From the IMG/VR virus record IMGVR_UViG_3300034375_000665, positions 1 through 42,652 of that record: DNA of 42,652 nucleotides; one strand, given 5' to 3'. Position 1 is the first letter of the stretch, and each line of letters begins with the position of its first letter. Below are positions 29,494 through 38,800 of this stretch, one piece after another. This DNA comes from a virus. The notes below the pieces were generated by a model, which saw only the letters and a program-made list of their open reading frames with translations, was not told where the DNA came from and did not search any database. Position numbers and translations under genes: made by a program.

Positions 29494-30459
29494 ATGGCAA
29501 TGACCACATCTAATACCTCGTTCCTGCAACGTGCTCAGGTCTATTCATCAGAATTAAAAGAAATTCTGCGTGACGAGATGATGGCACAACGATATGTGCG
29601 TATGCTTGATGGTTTTCCTGACGGAAACACTTTCAACATTCCATCTATCGGTCAGGCACAGGTAGACAACTACTCAGAAGATAGTGCGGTCACCTATCGT
29701 CCACTCGACACAGGTAACTTCACCTTCACAGTCGATAAGTATCTATCATCAGCTACTTATATGACAAAGAAAGCAGAGCAAGACACATTCTATTCAAACG
29801 AATTAATGTCACGCTTTGTACCAGAACAAGAACGTGCAATCATGGAACACTTCGAGACAACCACTCTTGCTGCTCCTGAATCTGGCGTATCAGCTAACTC
29901 ATCTGAAGCAATCAACGGCATCTCAATGCGTGTTGGTTCTACAGGTACAGGTGAAGTTATCACCTTGAAAGAGTTTGCTTATGCACGTTACGCTTTGAAA
30001 AAACAAAGTGTTCCAGACAGCAACTTGGTAGCTATCGTTGATCCGTCTGTTGAGTACACACTTAACACACTAGCTAACCTAACAAACGTGCAAAACAACC
30101 CACGTTTCGAAGGTATTGTTCGTGACGGTATAGCAACAGGTATGCGTTTCGTAGCTAACATCTACGGCTTTGACGTATATTGTTCAAACTTTCTACCAAC
30201 AGCAACTGACAACGCACTACCAGACTTAGCTGCTGCTAACCAAGACTACTCATCAACAAACGGTGTAGTTAACTTGTTCTTCTCAGCAGACCAGTCTGTA
30301 AACCCATTCGTGGGTGCGTTCCGTCAACAACCTGAAGTAGACTACGATTATAACAAAGACTTCCAAAGACATGAGTTTGTAACAACTGCTCGTTATGGTG
30401 TCAAGTTGTATCGTCCTGAAAACATGGTTCGTGTTGTCACGAAACCAACAGTAGCGTAA
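29494..30459 (+). CDS. Major capsid protein
   Basis: 321 residues. HK97-fold capsid by position and composition: N-terminal helix (FLQRAQVYSSELKEILRDEM), long beta-rich body and C-terminal domain with a DVYCSNFLP strand and YGVKLYRPENMVRV end. Preceded by AAAGGA and followed by a decoration protein with a perfect AAGGAGG. No protease cleavage site is obvious. Fewer than 350 residues is on the small side but usual for marine podoviruses. Confidence 0.88.
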   Translation: MAMTTSNTSFLQRAQVYSSELKEILRDEMMAQRYVRMLDGFPDGNTFNIPSIGQAQVDNYSEDSAVTYRPLDTGNFTFTVDKYLSSATYMTKKAEQDTFYSNELMSRFVPEQERAIMEHFETTTLAAPESGVSANSSEAINGISMRVGSTGTGEVITLKEFAYARYALKKQSVPDSNLVAIVDPSVEYTLNTLANLTNVQNNPRFEGIVRDGIATGMRFVANIYGFDVYCSNFLPTATDNALPDLAAANQDYSSTNGVVNLFFSADQSVNPFVGAFRQQPEVDYDYNKDFQRHEFVTTARYGVKLYRPENMVRVVTKPTVA

Positions 30460-30472
30460 GGAGGACTAACTA

Positions 30473-30946
30473 ATGGCATATGTTAATGCAGACGGTCTAG
30501 AAATTCTTGCCGCAGGTGATGCAGGTACTGCAGCGAAGCGTGGTACTTCACTTTCAAGTCAAAAGAAAGCATTAGTGATGACAATCACAGGAACAGAAGT
30601 TCCTTCATCTGTGGCTACACCACAAGATCATGATGCTTTTATCCCAGCAGGTTCGTACATCACTGGTGCTCACCTTATTGTCACAACAGCTTTCACCTCA
30701 GGTGGTTCAGCTACATTGACAGTAGGTACTTACCAGCAAGATGGTACTGTCGTAGATGCTGATGGCATTGACGCAACTGTTGCTTTGGCTGCTCTTGCAG
30801 CTAACAAAGCAGTAGCTTGTGACGGTGCAGCAGTAGGCGGTACAGCGACTGTTGGAGCTAACGATGTTTATGTCGAAGCTATCTATGGCACAGCAGCATT
30901 TACTGCTGGTGAAGCCAAGTTGGTTATCGAATACATCGAGCCTTAA
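30473..30946 (+). CDS. Capsid decoration protein
   Basis: 157 residues, Ala/Gly/Thr-rich beta protein (ITGAHLIVTTAFTSGGSATL ... TVGANDVYVEAIYGTAAFTA) right after the capsid gene. It has the best Shine-Dalgarno in the window (AAGGAGG), implying high expression. Such proteins stabilise the shell or display surface domains. No signature motif beyond composition and position. Confidence 0.7.
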   Translation: MAYVNADGLEILAAGDAGTAAKRGTSLSSQKKALVMTITGTEVPSSVATPQDHDAFIPAGSYITGAHLIVTTAFTSGGSATLTVGTYQQDGTVVDADGIDATVALAALAANKAVACDGAAVGGTATVGANDVYVEAIYGTAAFTAGEAKLVIEYIEP

Positions 30947-30955
30947 ATAAGCTTT

Positions 30956-30977
30956 GGGTGTTCCTTCGGGAGCACCC
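30956..30977 (+). terminator. UUCG hairpin after capsid genes (attenuator)
   Basis: GGGTGTTCC (30956-30964), loop TTCG, GGAGCACCC (30969-30977): a 9-bp stem with one G-T wobble. No T-tract follows, so full termination is unlikely. It probably stabilises the 3' end of the capsid message or partly stops transcription. It has the same C(UUCG)G loop as the terminator at 8505-8533. Confidence 0.7.
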
Positions 30978-30997
30978 TACTTAACTAGGAGATTTTA

Positions 30998-31456
30998 ATG
31001 GCAAACGTAAACCACTCTACTCTTACTGATCCATACCTTCACGAACCAAAAGGCGTTGCCGCAGCAAGTAGTGGTGACGTTTACCTAGCTAACGGTTCTG
31101 GCTCAGGTTCTTGGACATCTAGACAGTCCATGTTAACAGTTCAGTTTCCAGATATTTCTAGCGCAAGTGATTTGTATGTACCTATGCCTTACGCAGGAAC
31201 TATAACTAAAATACAAAGTGCTTTGACAGCAGCTATATCTGGTGGAGATGCTGTATTTACTGTGACTAATTCAGCAGGTTCTTCGATGGGAACCCTTACT
31301 ATAGCTCAGTCAGGTTCTGCAGCAGGTGATGTAGATACACTAACACCTGCCTCAAACAATACAGTAACAGCAGGAAGTTTTATAAAGATAGCGTGTGCTG
31401 GTGCGCCAAGCTCACACGTTGAAGCTTGTATAGTTATCTGCGTGGATGGATCATAA
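30998..31456 (+). CDS. Putative head fibre or decoration protein
   Basis: 152 residues. It begins MANVNHSTLTDPYLHEPKGV; the T-D-P-Y-L-H-E-P-K-G-V segment is widespread in small capsid-attached proteins of marine phages. The remainder is a beta-rich jelly-roll-like domain (SDLYVPMPYAGTITKIQSAL ... TPASNNTVTAGSFIKIACAG). AGGAGA before the ATG. Likely binds the capsid by its N-terminus and projects outward. Confidence 0.7.
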   Translation: MANVNHSTLTDPYLHEPKGVAAASSGDVYLANGSGSGSWTSRQSMLTVQFPDISSASDLYVPMPYAGTITKIQSALTAAISGGDAVFTVTNSAGSSMGTLTIAQSGSAAGDVDTLTPASNNTVTAGSFIKIACAGAPSSHVEACIVICVDGS

Positions 31457-32178
31457 TGAAAACAACTTTGTTACAGCTAGTACAGTCTATCTTGTCTGAT
31501 ATGGACTCAGAAGAAGTTAACGGTATCTCTGATACTATAGAAGCAAAACAAATAGCTTCTGTTATAGAAGATACTTACTACAATATTATTGCAGCTAGAG
31601 AAATACCAGAACACAACAAACTACTTTCACTAACTGCTGTATCCAACTCAGCTAAACCAACGCACTTCAAGTACCCTACTAGAACTAAGGTTATAACTAG
31701 GATTGATTATAACGTAGGCACTATTGCAGATAAAGACTTTAGAGAGATAGAGTTTGTAGACCCTATGACATTTATTGATAGGATGAGCGAGACTGGTTTA
31801 CTTGTAGAAACATTTGACGGTGCTGTAGATATATATGTTCTAAATGATACTGCACCTTCTTATTACACTTCATTTGACGATGAGTATATTATCATGAATG
31901 GTTATGAAGCAGACAAAGAGGCTACACTACAAGCTGATAAGACAAGAGCTTGGGGTTCAACTTATCCAACCTTTTCTCAGACAGACAGCTTTGAACCTGA
32001 CTTAGATAACACACTAATGCCTTTACTCTTGGCAGAAGCTAAGTCAACTTGCATGAGTTTATTTAAAGGTGGTCCTGACCCCAAGATTGATCAGGCTGCA
32101 CGTAGGCTAAAGTCTTACGTACAAAATGATCAGTATAAGACAAGAGTAAAATCAGTAAATCAATACGGAAGAACCTGA
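31456..32178 (+). CDS. Tail tube protein A (gatekeeper)
   Basis: 240 residues from ATG 31456 (TAATG overlap). It begins KTTLLQLVQSILSDMDSEEV and contains YYNIIAAREIPEH and a long helical C-terminal region. T7 gp11 and related gatekeepers share an N-terminal 'L-x-x-V-N-x-x-L' helix, a 'Y-x-x-x-x-S-x-x-x-W' type region and this position after the capsid genes. It would form the ring between portal and nozzle. Confidence 0.82.
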   Translation: MKTTLLQLVQSILSDMDSEEVNGISDTIEAKQIASVIEDTYYNIIAAREIPEHNKLLSLTAVSNSAKPTHFKYPTRTKVITRIDYNVGTIADKDFREIEFVDPMTFIDRMSETGLLVETFDGAVDIYVLNDTAPSYYTSFDDEYIIMNGYEADKEATLQADKTRAWGSTYPTFSQTDSFEPDLDNTLMPLLLAEAKSTCMSLFKGGPDPKIDQAARRLKSYVQNDQYKTRVKSVNQYGRT

Positions 32179-32477
32179 TGATTGATATAGAGACCGACAC
32201 AGTAAACCAACGCTGTGTTATAAAGTCTGACAAGATGTTGTCAGAAATTTATGTAGAAAAAGAAGACAGTGGATACATCTTTTTTAGAGTTACATTTGAA
32301 AAAGGTAAAGTACCACAAGAATTATCAGGCAGATACTCAAGCCTAGAAAAAGGTAAACAAGCTGTAGAAAGTTACCTAAGAGATAAAGTAAAGACTAAAA
32401 CTCTTCAACGTAATGAGTATGCAGACAAAAGAGAGATAGAACGTAATGGCTCAAAGTCTAAGTCAAAAGGCAGTTAA
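32178..32477 (+). CDS. Small protein of unknown function between the tail tube genes
   Basis: 99 residues. The first half is strand-rich (NQRCVIKSDKMLSEIYVEKE, GYIFFRVTFEKGKVPQELSG) and the C-terminus very basic (NGSKSKSKGS). Overlaps the tail tube B gene by 32 nt in another frame. I recall similar short proteins at this site in marine podoviruses. No function known; perhaps a tail assembly helper. Confidence 0.6.
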   Translation: MIDIETDTVNQRCVIKSDKMLSEIYVEKEDSGYIFFRVTFEKGKVPQELSGRYSSLEKGKQAVESYLRDKVKTKTLQRNEYADKREIERNGSKSKSKGS

Positions 32478-34779
32478 TAACTTTGTAAAAGGTTTGATTA
32501 CAGAAGCTGCTGAACTTACGTTTCCTGACGGTGCTTCTGTTGATGAATTAAACTGCGACTTACGTAGGGATGGTACTAGACGTAGGCGACTAGGTGCAGT
32601 ATACGAAAGCAACAACACACTGTCTAGTTTTACTATGACTGATTCAGAAACTATAGCCACAGGCGATTGGATAAACGTTGGTGGTGATGCTGACTTAGAG
32701 TTTTTAGTGTTGCAAAAAGGTAACACATTATATTTCTACAACAAAGGTGATCTACCTTATTCTGCTCAAGTAGAAACAAACTCTGTAAACTTGTCAAGTT
32801 ACGAACAAGCAGGTTCTGCTGGTGCTGAAAATGCTAAGTGTCAGTTCACATCTATCAAAGGTAACTTGGTTGTATCTTCACCAGAGATAAATACTATAGC
32901 AATTCAGTATAGCTCAGGCACATTTACAGTTACTCAGATTACCTTTGAAATTAGAGATTTTGAATATCAAGGAAACACATCAGAGTACTATGAAGAAAAA
33001 TCTTCTCCTTCTCAAGACAGAAAGTATGATACTCAAAATGCTGGTTGGGTAGGAACAAAAGGAGCAGCAGCTTTATCAACTTGGTCATCAGCAAACTCAA
33101 GCAAACATCCTCCTTTAACTCATCCTTGGTATGCAGGTAAAGACTCTAATGGAGACTTTAGTGCTACAGAGTGGGATAGAATTTATGGTGGTACTACACT
33201 AACAGGTAACGGTCACTTTATCTTAGACTTCTTTACTAAGAACAGAGGGTCTGCTTCAGGTCTAACAGGTTTAACCAAGATGACAGATACAGAAACCTCT
33301 AGGTTTAGATGTGCTGAATCTTTTTCTGGTAGAGTTTTTTATGCAGGTATTGACAGTGCTGAAAATGCTGGTACAATACTGTTTTCTAAAGTTGTTGAAA
33401 CAGTAGATGACTTAGGTGTATGTCACCAACAAAATGACCCTACAGCAGAGTACTTGTCAGACTTGTACGCTACAGACGGTGGTGAACTAAGGATACCTGA
33501 CGCTGTTAAAATACAGAGACTGTACGCTTACCAAAACTCTCTCTTTGTATTTGCTGAAAATGGTGTATGGCAAATCTCTGGTGTTGACGGTGTATTCAGA
33601 GCTACAGAGTTTTCTATCAACAGGGTTACTAGGGTTGGTATCCTACAGCCTGAAACATTTGTTGAAGCAGAAGGTATTCCTTTTTGGTGGTCAAGATTTG
33701 GCATCCACACATTAACAACTGACGATGTATCAGGGCAAGGTAAAGAACAAAACTTAACTATTCCTACCATACAAAGTTTTTGGGATGCTATTGATCCTGA
33801 TGCTAAACTAAAAGTTACAGCAGTTTATGATGGTATAAACAAAAGAATATACTGGGGCTATCCTGATGCAAGTGAAACTGTAGAGTCAAAGATAAACAAC
33901 TTTCTTATACTTGATGTACCTCTGCAAGCTTTCTTTCCTTGGAAGATATCAGATCAAACATCTAACACTGATGCTGTAGTAGGACTAGCTTTTTATTCAG
34001 GCTATGGTGCTAAAGAATTAGACCTTGATGTTCTAGCTAACAGCAGTGCTGATGATGTCCTTACAGCTTCAGGCGGTACAGATGTAAATGCAGGTAGCTT
34101 TGTAACTAGCACCGTGTACATAATTAAAACTGTAGGAACTACTGACTTTACTGCTGTTGGAGCAGCTAATAATAATGTTGGTACAGTTTTTACAGCTTCA
34201 GGCGCAGGTACAGGTTCAGGTGTAGCAACAGTAGCAAATGACGTTGTGTCAACTCAAATATCTACTACAACTACAGGTGATCCAGCTATCATACTTATTT
34301 GTAGAGATGGTGGTACAAACAAAATAACTATGGGTGCTTTTACTAGCATAGGGTTTTTAGATTGGGGTGATACTAACTATAACTCTTTTGCTGAAACAGG
34401 TTATGACTTTATAGGGGATGTTATAACTAAAAAGAATGCGCCATATATTGTAACATATTGTAGGTTGACAGAGACAGGATTTACTGGTAATCCTACTCTA
34501 GGTTTTGAATCAATAAGACCTTCATCATTAAAGGTTTCTGCTGCTTGGGATTTTGCTGAAAACTTTGGTACTAGTCAACAGGTGTACAGACTAAAGTTTC
34601 CAGTAATACCTAATCAGAATGACCTAACAGACTTTGACTATCCTGAGGATGTCATTACATCAAGAGTAAAAATACGTGGACATGGACGATCCATGAGAAT
34701 TAAATACGAAAGTGAACAGGGTAAAGACTTCTTGCTCCTAGGTTGGGGTATGATACAAGGAAGGAACCCTAGATACTAA
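32446..34779 (+). CDS. Tail tube protein B (nozzle)
   Basis: 777 residues. It begins SLSQKAVNNFVKGLITEAAE and LTFPDGASVDELNCDLRRDG, then RRRRLG, all typical of podovirus nozzle proteins (T7 gp12-like). The middle is a beta-propeller-like region with FVFAENGVWQISG and WWSRFGIHTL. Near residues 545-600 there is a small-residue-rich domain (VYIIKTVGTTDFTAVGAANN, then FTASGAGTGSG) that looks like an insertion. The C-terminus resumes the tail fold. It forms the end of the short tail. Confidence 0.88.
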   Translation: MAQSLSQKAVNNFVKGLITEAAELTFPDGASVDELNCDLRRDGTRRRRLGAVYESNNTLSSFTMTDSETIATGDWINVGGDADLEFLVLQKGNTLYFYNKGDLPYSAQVETNSVNLSSYEQAGSAGAENAKCQFTSIKGNLVVSSPEINTIAIQYSSGTFTVTQITFEIRDFEYQGNTSEYYEEKSSPSQDRKYDTQNAGWVGTKGAAALSTWSSANSSKHPPLTHPWYAGKDSNGDFSATEWDRIYGGTTLTGNGHFILDFFTKNRGSASGLTGLTKMTDTETSRFRCAESFSGRVFYAGIDSAENAGTILFSKVVETVDDLGVCHQQNDPTAEYLSDLYATDGGELRIPDAVKIQRLYAYQNSLFVFAENGVWQISGVDGVFRATEFSINRVTRVGILQPETFVEAEGIPFWWSRFGIHTLTTDDVSGQGKEQNLTIPTIQSFWDAIDPDAKLKVTAVYDGINKRIYWGYPDASETVESKINNFLILDVPLQAFFPWKISDQTSNTDAVVGLAFYSGYGAKELDLDVLANSSADDVLTASGGTDVNAGSFVTSTVYIIKTVGTTDFTAVGAANNNVGTVFTASGAGTGSGVATVANDVVSTQISTTTTGDPAIILICRDGGTNKITMGAFTSIGFLDWGDTNYNSFAETGYDFIGDVITKKNAPYIVTYCRLTETGFTGNPTLGFESIRPSSLKVSAAWDFAENFGTSQQVYRLKFPVIPNQNDLTDFDYPEDVITSRVKIRGHGRSMRIKYESEQGKDFLLLGWGMIQGRNPRY

Positions 34780-35240
34780 TGACTGAATATACAATTAGGG
34801 ATGCTACCCAAGAGGATGTCTTGGATATTGTCCTAGCAGTAAAACAATTCTGCAAAGAAATACCTCATCCAGCTTGGTCTAAGATAAATACAAACAAGAT
34901 TAACCAATTAGTTACTACTCTGATAGACCATGAGTTAGGTTTTGTAAAACTTATAGACTTTGATGGAGAAATAGTAGGTGCTTTAATAGCTATGGTTTCT
35001 GAGCTACCTATTAATGATTTTAAGTATGCCCAAGAGTTAATGTTTTGGGTAGACCCTAAACATAGAAATGGTAAGACTTCAATAAAACTGATAAACGAGT
35101 ACACACTTTGGTCTGAGCAAGCAGGGTGTAACTTTGCTAGATTATCTGAGTTAGATAATGTTCTTAGTAGTAAAGCTGGTGTATTGTTTAAACGTAAAGG
35201 CTATAAGCCTATAGAAACAGCTTATATAAGGGAAATATAA
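34779..35240 (+). CDS. GNAT-family acetyltransferase
   Basis: 153 residues. N-terminal YTIRDATQEDVLDIV, central strand IVGALIAMV, then LMFWVDPKHRNGKTSIKLIN, the acetyl-CoA pyrophosphate loop (R-x-x-G-x-S/A), and ending LFKRKGYKPIETAYI, the C-terminal GNAT motif. GNAT enzymes transfer acetyl from acetyl-CoA to amines. Between the nozzle and internal virion genes it may modify virion or host proteins. TAATG overlap with the upstream gene. Confidence 0.87.
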   Translation: MTEYTIRDATQEDVLDIVLAVKQFCKEIPHPAWSKINTNKINQLVTTLIDHELGFVKLIDFDGEIVGALIAMVSELPINDFKYAQELMFWVDPKHRNGKTSIKLINEYTLWSEQAGCNFARLSELDNVLSSKAGVLFKRKGYKPIETAYIREI

Positions 35241-35241
35241 A

Positions 35242-35829
35242 ATGGCAATTTTTACAGCAATAGGTGGTGCTCTAATAGCTGGAGCAGGTGCTGTTGGCTT
35301 AACAGTAGGTGCTACTGCTTTTACTGTTGGTGCTGTTGCAGTAGGTGGAGCAGCTACAGCATACGGTGTTAGTCAATCAAGAAAAGCTGCTGATTTAGGT
35401 AGAGAATCTGTTAGGATACAAAGAGAAGCTGCTGCAACACAAAGAAGACAAGAAGCAGCTAGAGAAACCAGATCAAGAAGAGCTTCTATTAGGTCTTTTT
35501 TAAGGCAAAGAAAAAGAATAGAAGCTGCTGGGGTAGGTGGGGCAGGTACTGCAGTATCAGCAAGAGGTGGTGCTCTAGCAGGTTTGTCATCTCAACTAGG
35601 AGCTAACCTAGGATTTAGTACAATGATGTCAGGACTTAGCTCACAGTACTCTAGCCTTACTCAACAAGCTTCTATGCTTCAAGGTCAAGCACAGTATGCT
35701 CAAGCTTTAGGTAACATAGGTTTTTCAATCGGTTCATCGGTTATGCCTTCTGGTGGTTTGGGTTCTTTAAATTTAAGTGGTATGACCCCAGATACTGCTG
35801 GTCCAAGAGGATACACTAGAAAAAGGTAA
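35242..35829 (+). CDS. Internal virion protein, small
   Basis: 195 residues. The first ~40 are Gly/Ala/Val-rich and hydrophobic (ALIAGAGAVGLTVGATAF) with GxxxG patterns, as in podovirus proteins injected to form a channel in the membrane. A charged helix follows (about 47-97, SRKAADLGRESVRIQREAAA) and a Ser/Gly-rich C-terminus. T7 gp14-like in position and style. Confidence 0.75.
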   Translation: MAIFTAIGGALIAGAGAVGLTVGATAFTVGAVAVGGAATAYGVSQSRKAADLGRESVRIQREAAATQRRQEAARETRSRRASIRSFLRQRKRIEAAGVGGAGTAVSARGGALAGLSSQLGANLGFSTMMSGLSSQYSSLTQQASMLQGQAQYAQALGNIGFSIGSSVMPSGGLGSLNLSGMTPDTAGPRGYTRKR

Positions 35830-35835
35830 TTAAAA

Positions 35836-38800
35836 TTGGTATCTTTACTCTCTCTAGATCAAAAGGTTTTCAACGAAGAAGTCTTTAACAAAAAACTTTT
35901 AGACTTTTCTGAACAAGAAGAAAAACCTTTTAATCGTAAAAGCATTGTCGAAAGACAAAAGGCTCAGGAAATAGCTATAACAACTAATATTCCTGTAGAC
36001 CAGATCGAGGCTGAACGTGCTACAGGTGACAATAGCTCAGAATCTGCAGCAAAAGTAGAAGGTCTTAACGTAGACTACGCATTGGCTATAGACCAAGGCT
36101 ACAGAGATGGTATGACTGCTGAACAGTTAGCATCTATTATCGAGCAGAGAAAAGAAAAAGGCGAGAATATGACTATGCCTGAGTATTTGCTCCTACAAAA
36201 CCTTATGTTGTCTGACAACGATGTCAATCCTTACGCAACTAGAACTCTAACTAATATGAACATCTGGAATAATCTAATCCAGAAAGAACTAGAAGCTAAC
36301 GATCAGACAGGCTTTGGTAAAGTAATGACGTTTCTTGACGTAAATGTTTTACGTGAGATAACTATAGGTGCTTTTGAAAACGTAACCTTCAGGTCTAATC
36401 GTGAAGGTAAAGAAATAAGAAAAGCTTTCAACGATTTAACACCAGATGAGTTTAACAAGTGGGCTGCTGAGTATATCGAAGAAAGAAAGAATGAAGGTTT
36501 CTTCCGTACAGACAACATCTGGAACCTTTACAAGATGGCTAACGATGCGACTTACTTAGGTGATGACCCTATGGCAGGAGCTATGGCACTATTTGGTGTC
36601 CTTGATATAGCAACAATAGGTTCTTCTAAGATAATCACTGGTCCTGCCAAAGGTATGATTACTACAGCAAAAGAACGAGGACTAAAAGCTGTAAGTTTAA
36701 CTAAGTCAAAGTCACCAGTTGACACTGTGGCTGTCATGGGTGATGAGGTTCAGGCTGCTAATGTCGTAAATAAACTAGTAGATGACGCTGGTGTACAAAC
36801 AGATCAGATAAATGCAGGTAGAAGTCTATCTCAAGACTTAGATCCTGTACCAAGCCCAACTGAAAGACCTAGTTTGGTAGTAACTAGACAGGCTGGTCTC
36901 AAAGGTTTTATCACTGAATCTTTGGAAACAATGAATAGAAGGGGTAGCTTTGGTGAGTTACTTCCAGAACACATCATAGATGAACTAGCTGCAACTACAG
37001 CAAAAAGAATTGCTGATAAAACTAACGACACACGTTTAAATAGTTATACTAAACCTATTGATGATGGATCAGATGATTACAGGTTTGTTGTCAGATTAGG
37101 TAAAGACGGTAGTGGTACAGCGTTTAGACGTAAGATGGACGCTGAGGCTATAGCTGCTAAAGACCCTAGCTTAAAAGTTGTCAAAAAAGAACAAGGAAGA
37201 GGTTGGTTTGTAGAAGCAGAGACAAGATTAGATATAGCAGAACAAGCTCCTATTGCTGAAATAGTACAAAAAAGTGATTTTGTTAGAGACACTATAAACA
37301 AAACTATAGGAGCAGCTACTGTAAGACTAGGTGACAAACTAGGGGCTAAGTTTTTACAGGCTGAGGCTGGTCAAGCTCTAATAGGTAAGCTAGTAAAACC
37401 TTACGCAAAGCTAATAAACTCTGTAAAGGGTAAAGAAAGAGAAAATCTTGGGGATTTTATGACCCAACTGCGTGACGGTAGATACTCTTATCTTAGAACT
37501 GCACCTACAAAAGAATCGTTTGAGTCTTTATACAAGCTTCACTACGGCTCTAGACCAGAGCAAAAGACTATTGATGCGTATGAAGCCCTAATTGATATCA
37601 ATGATGCGTCTTGGCATATCAAGTCTTCTGAAAGATTGAAGCGTGCAGTGACTGCTGGTGGTGTATTTGCTGAGTTTACTGATGACTTTGGAACAGTAGC
37701 TTACAGAGTAAATAATAGGGCAGCTATAGACGATGATTTTGTCTTTGATCTAGCATCACAAAAGATTATAAAAAGAGACAAACTAAAAGAAGACGCTATT
37801 GTCTTTAAAACATCAGAGCCTTACGCTGGTCACATCTACTTTACCAACGTAAAATCTACACGTCCTTTAGAGCGTATAGACATTATGCCTTATAACATAG
37901 GTGGACCTAGAACAAACAGGGAGTTTAGATGGTTCTTAGGTGCAGTCAAAGAAGAAAGACTTTACTCAGGTAAACTAGCTTCCTTAGGTTTTAAAACTTT
38001 CTTAGGTTCTTTTGGTAAAGACCAAATAGTGTTAGCAAGAAATCAACTAAATGCTATTTCAAGAAAAGTAAACCAGCTTATGAAAGCTAACAACGTCACT
38101 GACTTGCAACAGCTTACGCTAACTAAAGTTGAGTACGATGAGCTAGGTGACGTAATCAGAGCTAACAACTCTTGGAACGAACACATCACTGACTTAGAGG
38201 ACATTCAAAAGTTAGGTAGAAAGCACAGATTTAACTTTAACGAAGAGTTTGACTTCAAAGCTAGGGATGAAAAAATATCTACTGTCGATGAGGCAGGTGG
38301 TGACTTAACTCGCTTTGGTATTACCTTTGGTGAGGACGTAGGAACTATGTTAAACAGTCAAAGGATGCGTAGAGGCGATACACCTTTGATGGAGTTTGGT
38401 GGTAATCTTGCTGTAAACGACAGTCCCATAGTAGCTATGGCTGACCAGTTTGGAACTGAAGCTTTTGGCTATGCTAATCGTGCAGCTACACAAAATGCTA
38501 TAGATGGTTGGAACAAACTAGCTGCTAGAAACGAAGGTCTAATAACTAACTGGGATGATCTGAAGAACTTAGATCCCATGACTAGGTTTATGAGAGCAGA
38601 AGTAACTAAGACAGGTAAGTTCAACGATATAGCAGCGCAACTAAGAGAACAGCAAGCTATCATTAAACGTAGGTTGAACCAGCCAACTCCTTTAAGTACA
38701 TCTTGGGAAACCTTTACAACTGCAGCAACAGAGGCTGTCTTTAGTATAACAAACCGTAAGATAGACTTTTCTAAGATTGGTGTAACCTCTGACCCTTCAT

